Part shown: piece by piece, positions 16,991 through 24,131 of the stretch
Position numbering within the stretch: the first letter of the stretch is position 1
Layout: the number at the start of each line of letters is the position of its first letter
Assembly (NCBI GenBank): GCA_025548565.1
Contig: JAJLPB010000010.1
Coordinates: forward strand, 186,001-250,000
Length of the DNA: 64,000 bases
From: Rugamonas sp. A1-17
GTDB lineage: Bacteria > Pseudomonadota > Gammaproteobacteria > Burkholderiales > Burkholderiaceae_D
Direction of reading: 5' to 3'
Made by a program: the position numbers and the translations under genes
Notes under the pieces: generated by a model
What the model saw: the letters and a program-made list of their open reading frames with translations, nothing else
Told to the model about the DNA's origin: nothing
The model's database searches: none

Positions 16991-18376
16991 AGCCAGCGGC
17001 AGCAGAACGGTGGCCAGCAGGCCGCCGTCCTGCGCGTCGCTCAGTGCTATGGTCCCGCCATGGCTGGCCGCCGCCGACGCGGCGATCGACAGCCCCAGTC
17101 CGCTGCCGCTCTTGGCCTGCTGCGGATCGCGGAAGAAGCGGTCGAACACCCGTTCGCGCAACTCGGGCGCGATGCCCGGCCCCTGATCCTCCACCGTCAA
17201 CACCGCCCTCCCCGCCACAGCGGCCAGGCCGACCCGCACCACGCCGTGCGGCGGGCTGTACTTGATGGCGTTCTCCACCAGATTGTCCACCAGCGACACC
17301 AGGCTCTCGCGCTGCCCCATGATGCGCACCGGCTCGGTCGCGGCCAGTTCCAGCTCCACGCCGTTGCGCGAGGCCAGCCCCGACAGCGCCGCCAGCCGGT
17401 CCTGCAGCAAGGCGTCCAGCGCCAGCGGCGCGTGCGGCTCGCTGGCGGTGGCGTCGCTGCGCATCAGCTGCAGCAGCTGTCCCACCAGCCGCCCGGCGCG
17501 GTTGCCGCTGCTGAGGATGCCGTTCAACAGCTCGCGCTGCACCGGCCCGTTGGCCTGTCCCTGCAAGGCCTCGGCATTGACGCGCATGGCCGCCAGCGGC
17601 GTGCGCAACTCGTGCGCGGCGTCGGCGATGAAGCTGCGTTCGCGCAGCGCGCTTTGGCTGACCCGTAGCAGCAAGGCGTTGACGCTGTCGACCATCGCCG
17701 CCAGTTCGCGGTGCGGCGGCCGGAAGGTCAGCGGCGTCAGGTCCTGCGGGCCGCGCGCGGCCACCTCCTGCGCCACCCGCCGCCACGGCCGCATCGCGAG
17801 CCGGATCGACCACCACGCCGGCAAGGGCAGCAGCGGCAGGCTGATCACCAGCGGTAGCAGGAAGTAGCCGCGCGAATTGATCGTCATGAATACGTTCAGT
17901 GTACCCACCGGTCCCGCAGCCATCACCCGCGTGTCGGATGTGCGCGAGTACACGGTGATCGCGCGGTAGCGCTTGTCGCCGAGGTACAAGGTCTCCATGC
18001 CTTGCGCGCGGCCGGGGCGCCAATCCGGCGGCGCGCCCTTCGAGTGGTAGACCAGCCGGTCGCCCTGCCAGACCATCAGCAACGGCCCCAACTCCTTCAG
18101 ATTGGCTGCGTCGAATTCCTCCCGCAACGCGGCGTCGATCGTGGCCAGGCTTTGCTGCTGCAGCGCCGGCTGGCTGGCCAGGTTGTCGGCCACGCTGATG
18201 ACCGCGTCGAACGACCTGATCGCGTTCAGGTAGCTGGAACTGTCGCCGCCATTGTGGACCAGCACGGCGATGATGCCGCCCCACATCACCAACACCAGCG
18301 CCACTTGTACCAGCATCAGCCGCCGCGCCAGGGTCGGCTCGGCGACTCCGCGCCACAGGCGCCGCAGCCAGCTCAC
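16958..18376 (-). CDS. sensor histidine kinase of a two-component system
   Basis: A 472-residue membrane kinase. An N-terminal membrane helix is followed by a periplasmic domain, a second helix (residues about 150-170), a HAMP-like linker, the HisKA motif FIADAAHELRTPL, and ATPase motifs N (DNLVENAIKYS), G1 (VEDQGPGIA) and G2 (GSGLGLSI). It starts with GTG overlapping the regulator stop (GTGA). The last ten residues (VIPAQAGIHT) are encoded by a palindromic repeat, so the native C-terminus was extended by repeat insertion. It resembles the QseC/PmrB group. Confidence 0.92.
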   Translation of the reverse strand: MSWLRRLWRGVAEPTLARRLMLVQVALVLVMWGGIIAVLVHNGGDSSSYLNAIRSFDAVISVADNLASQPALQQQSLATIDAALREEFDAANLKELGPLLMVWQGDRLVYHSKGAPPDWRPGRAQGMETLYLGDKRYRAITVYSRTSDTRVMAAGPVGTLNVFMTINSRGYFLLPLVISLPLLPLPAWWSIRLAMRPWRRVAQEVAARGPQDLTPLTFRPPHRELAAMVDSVNALLLRVSQSALRERSFIADAAHELRTPLAAMRVNAEALQGQANGPVQRELLNGILSSGNRAGRLVGQLLQLMRSDATASEPHAPLALDALLQDRLAALSGLASRNGVELELAATEPVRIMGQRESLVSLVDNLVENAIKYSPPHGVVRVGLAAVAGRAVLTVEDQGPGIAPELRERVFDRFFRDPQQAKSGSGLGLSIAASAAASHGGTIALSDAQDGGLLATVLLPLAVIPAQAGIHT

Positions 18377-19065
18377 GCGGCACCGCCCGGCGCTTGCAGG
18401 TCGATCACGTAGCCGATGCCGCGCACGGTGCGGATATAGCCCTCGCCGATCTTGCGCCGCAGGTTGGCCATGTGGACGTCCAGCGTGTTGCTGGCGTTGG
18501 TCTGGCTGCCGGGCAGGGTCTGCTCCTCCAGCACGCGCCGGGTCAGCACGCGGTCGGTGCGCATCAGCAGCATCTTGAGCAGCGCATATTCGCTGGCCGT
18601 CAGCTCCACCGTGCGCCCGGCCACGCTGACGCGGCGGGTCGGCGCGTGCAGCACCAGGCCGCGCACCTCGATGGTCTCGCCGTCGAAGCCGTAGCTGCGC
18701 CGCGCCAGCGCCCGCACCCGCGACAGCAGCTCGGCCAGCACGAAGGGCTTGACCAGGTAATCGTCGGCGCCGCCGTCCAGGCCGGACAGGCGGTCGTCCA
18801 GCGTGTCGCGCGCGCTGAGGATCAGCACCGGCAGGCCGCCGCTGTCGCCCGGCACCTTGTTGCGGCGCAGCTGGCCCAGCAGGGTCAGGCCGTCGCCGTC
18901 GGGCAGGCCCAGGTCGAGCAACACCAGGTCGCAGCCGTCGCGCGCCAGGCTGCGCGTGGCATCGTCCAGGGTCCGCACCCACACCACCTCCATCCCCTGC
19001 TCCGACAGCGCGATGCGCACGCCGTTGCCCAGGTCGAGGTCGTCTTCTATCAACAGGATTTTCAT
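18373..19065 (-). CDS. OmpR-family response regulator
   Basis: A 230-residue regulator with receiver acidic pair near residues 8-9, phosphoacceptor Asp51 (LVLLDLGLPDGDG), Lys106 in DDYLVKPF and a C-terminal winged helix (LTASEYALLKMLL, VHMANLRRKIG, IRTVRGIGYVI). It is the first gene of a pair with the kinase and is divergent from the mipA gene; phased CTTCAT repeats lie between them. It resembles QseB/PmrA. Confidence 0.94.
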   Translation of the reverse strand: MKILLIEDDLDLGNGVRIALSEQGMEVVWVRTLDDATRSLARDGCDLVLLDLGLPDGDGLTLLGQLRRNKVPGDSGGLPVLILSARDTLDDRLSGLDGGADDYLVKPFVLAELLSRVRALARRSYGFDGETIEVRGLVLHAPTRRVSVAGRTVELTASEYALLKMLLMRTDRVLTRRVLEEQTLPGSQTNASNTLDVHMANLRRKIGEGYIRTVRGIGYVIDLQAPGGAA

Positions 19066-19091
19066 GAGCGATATTAGACCATCCCAATCTG

Positions 19092-19167
19092 AAGATGAGC
19101 TAAAGATGCCGTCTTCATGTTTTCTTCATCAAAGGCTCAGATTGCCTTCATGGCAGTTATCCATACT
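19092..19167 (+). promoter_or_regulatory. phased CTTCAT repeats with -10 upstream of mipA
   Basis: CTTCAT occurs at 19113, 19124 and 19146, i.e. 11 and 22 bp apart. AAGATG occurs at 19092 and 19103, also 11 bp apart. Direct hexamers with an 11-bp period are the binding layout of PmrA/QseB-type regulators. A CATACT -10-like element (19162-19167) follows the last repeat by 10 bases. Confidence 0.6.
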
Positions 19168-19223
19168 GCTCGCAGTTGACCGGGCCATCGGGGCGCCGGT
19201 CCTCCAACCGAATGGACATAACC

Positions 19224-20003
19224 ATGAATTTACGCCTGATCTCCGCCGCGGCGGCTTGCCTGCTGCTTCCTTCCCTGGCCCTGGCGGCCGACGACAGCCA
19301 GTTCACCCTCGGCGGTGGCGTGGCGGCCGGCGCGCGCTACTCGGGATCGAAGCAGAACACCGTGGCGCCGGTGGTGCTGCTGGACTACAGCCACGCCAGC
19401 GGCTTCTTCGCCAGCACGCTGCGCGGCATCGGCTACGGTGGCCAGCAAGGCCCGCTGACCTACAGCGCGGCACTGGGCTATCGTGGCGAGCGCAAGGAAA
19501 AGAACGAAAAGGGCATCTTCGGCAACACCGGCAGCGCGGAGCTAAAAGGCATGGGCGACATCAAGGGCAGCGCCACCGCCAACCTGAGCCTGGGCTACAA
19601 GCCGCTGTCCATGCTGGAGTTCAACGTCGGCGCGGAGATCCCGCTGTCGCAGCGCGAGAACGGCAAGACCTACCGCGCCGGCGTAACGGCCCAGTTGCTC
19701 GACGCGTCCAATGACCATGTTTCGCTGGGCGCGACGGCGGGCTTTGCCGACAGCAAATATGCGCAAACCTACTACGGCGTGACGGCAACGCAGGCGGCGG
19801 CGTCGCAGTTCAAGGCCTACCAAGCCAAGTCCGGCTTGTACGAGGCGAACCTGATGCTGACCTGGCAGCACAAGATCGACCAGAAATGGAGCGTGACCTC
19901 GATGCTGGGCGCCAACCACTTGTTGCGCGATGCATCGCGCAGCCCGCTCACCCAGCGCAAGACCAGCCCCACCGGCGCGGTCTACGTCAGCTACGCTTAC
20001 TAA
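19224..20003 (+). CDS. MipA/OmpV family outer membrane protein
   Basis: A 259-residue beta-barrel protein with a signal peptide cut after LALA. It has the family N-terminus (FTLGGGVAAGARYSGSKQNTVAPVVLLDY) and ends in an aromatic residue (VSYAY). MipA-family members act as outer-membrane scaffolds or antibiotic-related porins and are often regulated by an adjacent two-component system, as here. ATG 19224 starts the signal peptide; an ATG at 19212 is less likely. Confidence 0.88.
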   Translation: MNLRLISAAAACLLLPSLALAADDSQFTLGGGVAAGARYSGSKQNTVAPVVLLDYSHASGFFASTLRGIGYGGQQGPLTYSAALGYRGERKEKNEKGIFGNTGSAELKGMGDIKGSATANLSLGYKPLSMLEFNVGAEIPLSQRENGKTYRAGVTAQLLDASNDHVSLGATAGFADSKYAQTYYGVTATQAAASQFKAYQAKSGLYEANLMLTWQHKIDQKWSVTSMLGANHLLRDASRSPLTQRKTSPTGAVYVSYAY

Positions 20004-20015
20004 GGCTGTGCGCCG

Positions 20016-20759
20016 CTAGCGTTTCCGCAGCCCGTCCGGCACAGCGGCGCGGGTTTGCGCGGTGTCGGCCTCAAGCAGCAGCGTCTGGATATCGCGGTAG
20101 ATCAGTTCGGGCTGCAGGAAGGCCGGACTGTAGATCTCGCGCACCCGTCCCTGCTGGTCGAACAGGAACAGCTTGACCTGGTGGTAGTAGAGGCGCGTCG
20201 GCCTGCCCTGCTTGTCGAGCTGGACCGAGGTGCTCTGCCCCAGTTCGTCGAGGATGGGCTGCAGGCGCTCCACCGAGCGCGATGTCAGGAAATGCCAGCG
20301 CAGCGACTGGCTGGGCTGCGCCAGCGCACCGCCATAGTTCTTCATGGCCTCGGGCGTATCGTTGACCGGGTCGAACGACATGCTGACCAGCCGCACGCGA
20401 TGCGCCAGGGCGGGCGCGTCGAGCAGCCGTTCACGCAAGGCGTTCAAGGTGGAGAACAGCGCCGGGCACGCGGTCGCGTCGGTGCAATAGGTGTACATGA
20501 AACTGAGCAGCGTGACGCGGCCGGTGGTGTAGCGTTCCAGCGGCATGTCGCGGCCATCGCTGTCGAGCACCAAACCGCGCGGGCCGGCCTGTATCACCGG
20601 CAGGCGGTAGCTGCCCGCCGCCGGCACGATCAACTGCGACGGCGCGGGCACCGGCTGTGGCGCCGCGCCTGCCAGCGGCGCTGTCTCCGTTCCGCTCAAC
20701 AGCAGGAACAGGAGCAGGACCGGCAGTAGCGGCCAGCGGTCAACGTAATGACGCCACAT
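20016..20759 (-). CDS. SCO1/SenC family copper-chaperone-like protein
   Basis: A 247-residue protein with an N-terminal hydrophobic anchor and a thioredoxin-like SCO domain. The redox/copper Cys motif is YCTDATACP, a CX5C spacing rather than the usual CX3C; the conserved His appears in YYHQVKLFLFD. SCO proteins deliver copper or act as thiol reductants. It overlaps the end of the methanethiol oxidase gene by 20 bases. A copper-loading role for that enzyme is a context-based inference. Confidence 0.85.
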   Translation of the reverse strand: MWRHYVDRWPLLPVLLLFLLLSGTETAPLAGAAPQPVPAPSQLIVPAAGSYRLPVIQAGPRGLVLDSDGRDMPLERYTTGRVTLLSFMYTYCTDATACPALFSTLNALRERLLDAPALAHRVRLVSMSFDPVNDTPEAMKNYGGALAQPSQSLRWHFLTSRSVERLQPILDELGQSTSVQLDKQGRPTRLYYHQVKLFLFDQQGRVREIYSPAFLQPELIYRDIQTLLLEADTAQTRAAVPDGLRKR

Positions 20760-22026
20760 TGGCGGCCGGCTTCGCGCTGAACTTCATGTGATGCGGACGT
20801 CCCAACTTCTCCTTGTAGAAATCGATCTTCCATTGCTCGCTCAGCTCGTGGCCGTCCCAGTGGTAGAGCTTGATGAAGTGGTCGTCGTTGCCCAGGTCCC
20901 AGTGTTCCAGCAGGCTGGTGGTGATGTACAGGCGCTTGCCGTCCCAGCTCTGGCTGACCATGTTGACGTGCTTGCCGGTGACCTTCTCATAGACCTGGCG
21001 CGGCGCTTCCGGATTGCTCAGGTCGAACAGCCGCGTCTTGCCGTCCATGAAGGTGTTGACCCACAAGCCCTTGCCGTCGGCCGTGATCGACATGTCGACC
21101 GGCAGCGGCGTGCTGGCCGGGTCGCCGATCGGCCCGACGTCGCGCGCCTGCCAGCGGCCGTTGGCGTCGGGGCGAACCAGCCACAGCTTGGAGGTCAGCG
21201 CGGTGGCCGTGATCGCCCAGTTGTCGCCGGGCGCCTGCGACCAGCGCACTTCCAACGGCGCGCCCGGCGTGCTGAATATCTGCAGCGGCTTCATGGCCTT
21301 GAAGTCCCACAGCACCATGGTGTTGCCGAATTTTTGCATGGCCGCCGGGTCCTTGATCAGCTTGTCCAGGTCGGTGCGGTAGTTGTCGTAGCCGGTGAAG
21401 CTGGACGTGAGCATGGCGTTGCGGGCGGGGTTGATCGCCACGTCGTAGCCGTAGCCGTCGCCCTGCACGTCGCCGATCCTGCCGGTGGGGTTGGGATAGC
21501 TGGCCACCACGTCGCCCTTGTTGTTGTACACCGCGATGCCGGTGGCGCCGCCCTTGTCGCGCGGGTTGGACAGGAAGCCGACCAGCATCCGGCCCGGCAG
21601 CGCATAGAAGGTGTGCGGGCCGACAAAGCCGGTCTTGGCGGCCACGTTGTCGATGGTCTTGACCAGCTTGGGATGGGCCGGATCGGTGCCCACATCGAAC
21701 ACGAATATCTTGCTGTCCTCCAGACGGCCGGCCCACAGGTATTTGCGGTCCTCGGTGAAGCCGACGTGATGCGCGTCGCCGTGCCCCTGCACCGACAGCG
21801 AGTTGATCACCTTGCCGTACTTGGGCGAGGCCGGGTTGGCGTCGATGGTGACGAGCTTGTCCCGGCCGTCGCCGATGCCCTTGATGCCCAGCGTCCAGAC
21901 ATGGACGTAGTCTTCCTGGCCCTTGATCAGGTTGGCCATGTAGGGAGAATTGCAGGTCTCGTCGGCGCGGACCGGACAGGCCAGCAATACCGACAAGCAC
22001 AAACTTGCGACAGGCAGAAATTTCAT
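20740..22026 (-). CDS. methanethiol oxidase / selenium-binding protein SBP56 family, exported
   Basis: A 428-residue protein with a Sec signal (cut after PVRA) and a beta-propeller fold. Family stretches such as GHGDAHHVGFTEDRKYLW, GFVGPHTFYALP and GYGYDVAIN carry the His residues thought to bind copper. Bacterial members (MtoX) oxidise methanethiol to formaldehyde, hydrogen peroxide and sulfide in the periplasm, and their genes are typically beside a SCO gene, as here. GGAGC before ATG 22026 supports the start. No mauG is visible beside it. Confidence 0.85.
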   Translation of the reverse strand: MKFLPVASLCLSVLLACPVRADETCNSPYMANLIKGQEDYVHVWTLGIKGIGDGRDKLVTIDANPASPKYGKVINSLSVQGHGDAHHVGFTEDRKYLWAGRLEDSKIFVFDVGTDPAHPKLVKTIDNVAAKTGFVGPHTFYALPGRMLVGFLSNPRDKGGATGIAVYNNKGDVVASYPNPTGRIGDVQGDGYGYDVAINPARNAMLTSSFTGYDNYRTDLDKLIKDPAAMQKFGNTMVLWDFKAMKPLQIFSTPGAPLEVRWSQAPGDNWAITATALTSKLWLVRPDANGRWQARDVGPIGDPASTPLPVDMSITADGKGLWVNTFMDGKTRLFDLSNPEAPRQVYEKVTGKHVNMVSQSWDGKRLYITTSLLEHWDLGNDDHFIKLYHWDGHELSEQWKIDFYKEKLGRPHHMKFSAKPAANVASLR

Positions 22027-22138
22027 TTCAGGCTCCGTGCGTATTTGTCAACCTATACAATCTGACATCGCCGGCCTGAAAAATCAACCGATACTTTTCA
22101 CGCGAGCGAAAAACAACATCCGGCCTTAACCATGCAAG

Positions 22139-22891
22139 TCAATGTACCGGGCTGCTATGGGCCACGGCCAATCGCCACTGGCCGTTGTCCGCCTGGCGCC
22201 AGATGCGGGTGAAGCGCAGCAGGGCTTCGAAGCTTTGTCCGCCGTAGGAGCCGGCGAGCTTGACGCAGATCGACGTCATCGGCAGCGCGGCGTTGCCCAG
22301 CACTTGCAACTCGACCGTCTCGACGCTGCGGAAGCGCAGTGTGCCGGTGCGGTGCAGTTCCAGGTCCTGCGCCTTGCTGACGATCTGGCCCATGTGATTG
22401 GTGAACAGCAGGTCGTCGGCCAGGATCCGGTCCAGCTCCTGCACGTCCGAGGCCTGCATCGCCAGCCGCAAGCGCTCCTCGGCGGCGGGGATTTCCAGGT
22501 GGCGCTTCAGCGCGGCCAGCACGTCGGGGAAGTCGCCCACCACCATCGGCCCGAACTCGGCTTCCTGCGGCCCCGTGATCTCGGTGCTGTAGCTGATGCG
22601 GCTGCCGCCGGCCGGCAGGGCTTCGATGCGATGGAACACCAGCACGCGGTTGCCGTCGATGACGGTTTCGTCGGTGAACTCTTCATTCTCGCGTACCGCC
22701 CGCAAGGTGCTGACGAAGATGTCGCCGCCCGGCACCTGCATCGTGAAGCGCGTGCCTTCGGCGAAGGGACCGTGCAGCTCGATGTTGACGATGCCGGCGT
22801 TCCAGCGCTTCCAGCCGGCGACGTCCGCGAACTTTGCCCACACCTCCGCCGGCGAGGCGCTGGTTTCTATGCTTGATACATGGGTCCACAT
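22139..22891 (-). CDS. SRPBCC domain fused to an NTF2-like domain
   Basis: A 250-residue cytoplasmic protein in two parts. Residues 1-140 are an SRPBCC/polyketide-cyclase-like helix-grip domain (MWTHVSSIETSASPAEVWAK...). Residues about 150-250 are a SnoaL/DUF4440-like NTF2 fold (LRLAMQASDVQELDRILADDLLFTNHMG). ATG 22891 is chosen because of GGGAGG eight bases upstream. It follows the heme operon genes by 57 bases and may be transcribed with them. The ligand is unknown. Confidence 0.75.
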   Translation of the reverse strand: MWTHVSSIETSASPAEVWAKFADVAGWKRWNAGIVNIELHGPFAEGTRFTMQVPGGDIFVSTLRAVRENEEFTDETVIDGNRVLVFHRIEALPAGGSRISYSTEITGPQEAEFGPMVVGDFPDVLAALKRHLEIPAAEERLRLAMQASDVQELDRILADDLLFTNHMGQIVSKAQDLELHRTGTLRFRSVETVELQVLGNAALPMTSICVKLAGSYGGQSFEALLRFTRIWRQADNGQWRLAVAHSSPVH

Positions 22892-22948
22892 GGCATCCTC
22901 CCTTTTCAATGAGGGACTCAGCATAGCCAAACATTAGTATTAAAGCAA

Positions 22949-24121
22949 TCAGCGACGCGCTACCGTGTCGGGCTTGGGCAGCGCGGCCGTCATGTCGATC
23001 CAGCTTTGCGGTTGCGGCTTGTTCCGCTCGCGCACGCCGAAGAAACTCACCACCAGCTCGCCGTTCTTGTCGAAGAATTCCACCGACGTCACGCCGGCGC
23101 GCTTGATGACGTAGCCGCTGTTGAAGGCGCTGTCGCGCAGGTGCAGGTTGAAGTCCGGGTCCAGCACATTGAACCAGCCGCCCGCCTCCTGCACCTTGCT
23201 CACCTTGCCGCTGTAGATCTGGATGGTCGACTCGTTGCCGAGGAAGGCCATGATGTCCAGCTTCTGCCTGGCCGATTCTTCCAGCAACTGACGCACCGCC
23301 AGCGGCGCGATGCGCTGCACGGCGCCGGCCGGGGCCAGACGCATCGCCTGCTCGCGCGACACGCCGAACTCGGTCAGCAGGCGGTTGAACTGGTGCACGT
23401 CGCTCAGCTCGTTCCACGCCATCTGCAATTCCTTGACGTCGATGGAGCTGTCCGGTTTCTCGGCGGCCTTGATGGGCATGGCGGCCACGTTCAGCTCGGC
23501 GCTCTGCACCGGGTTGCGGAACTCGGCCACCAGCTTGTCGAACACCGGCACGCCGGCATCGCTCTTCACGTAGATCTTGTGTGCGGCGTTGCCGTGCGTG
23601 TCGAAAAATTGCAGGCTGCGCGCGGGCGCGCCATCCTTGCCCGGCTGGACCACGGCGAACGCGTACTTCCAGTTCTTGAAGGTGAAGCGCAGGTCGATCT
23701 CGCCGCCCAGGTAGCCGCCGGCGATGTTGCGCAGGCGGGCTTCGCGCTCTTTTTCCTTGTCGGCGTCGAGGCCGGTGATTTCTTCCTGCGGCTTCAGGCG
23801 CGTGGCGACGCCGGTGCGTTCCAGCACACCGTTGTCGTTGCGGGTCAGCGCCAGCACGGTGCCCAGGTCCAACGCGCGGCGCATGATCTCGCGCGGCACG
23901 TTCTCGCCTTCCTTCAAGCGGGTGACGGTCTTGCCGATGCCGGTGGCCAGCAGCTCGGCTTCGGAGACGTTGAGCGTCCTGGCGGCGTCGCGCAGTTGCA
24001 GCCTGGGTTGTTCGGCGCGCAGCGCGTCGTAGCGTTCGGACAGGCTGGCGGCGTGGGCCGGCAGATTGGCCAGCATCAGGGCGCCGGTCAGCGCCAGGGC
24101 AAGACGGTGATGTGCTTTCAT
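22949..24121 (-). CDS. HemS/HmuS-type hemin-degrading factor with a signal peptide
   Basis: A 390-residue protein made of two HemS repeats (residues about 35-190 and 220-375). Family traits are SLQFFDTHGNAAHKIYV, VHQFNRLLTEFGVSREQAMRLA and FNLHLRDSAFNSGYVIKR. HemS/ChuS proteins bind or degrade heme in the cytoplasm. Here the first 25 residues (MKAHHRLALALTGALMLANLPAHA) are a clear Sec signal, so the protein is probably periplasmic, which is unusual. AAGGAG precedes the ATG. It is 10 bases downstream of the heme-receptor gene. Confidence 0.85.
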   Translation of the reverse strand: MKAHHRLALALTGALMLANLPAHAASLSERYDALRAEQPRLQLRDAARTLNVSEAELLATGIGKTVTRLKEGENVPREIMRRALDLGTVLALTRNDNGVLERTGVATRLKPQEEITGLDADKEKEREARLRNIAGGYLGGEIDLRFTFKNWKYAFAVVQPGKDGAPARSLQFFDTHGNAAHKIYVKSDAGVPVFDKLVAEFRNPVQSAELNVAAMPIKAAEKPDSSIDVKELQMAWNELSDVHQFNRLLTEFGVSREQAMRLAPAGAVQRIAPLAVRQLLEESARQKLDIMAFLGNESTIQIYSGKVSKVQEAGGWFNVLDPDFNLHLRDSAFNSGYVIKRAGVTSVEFFDKNGELVVSFFGVRERNKPQPQSWIDMTAALPKPDTVARR

Positions 24122-24131
24122 TCAGGGCTCC

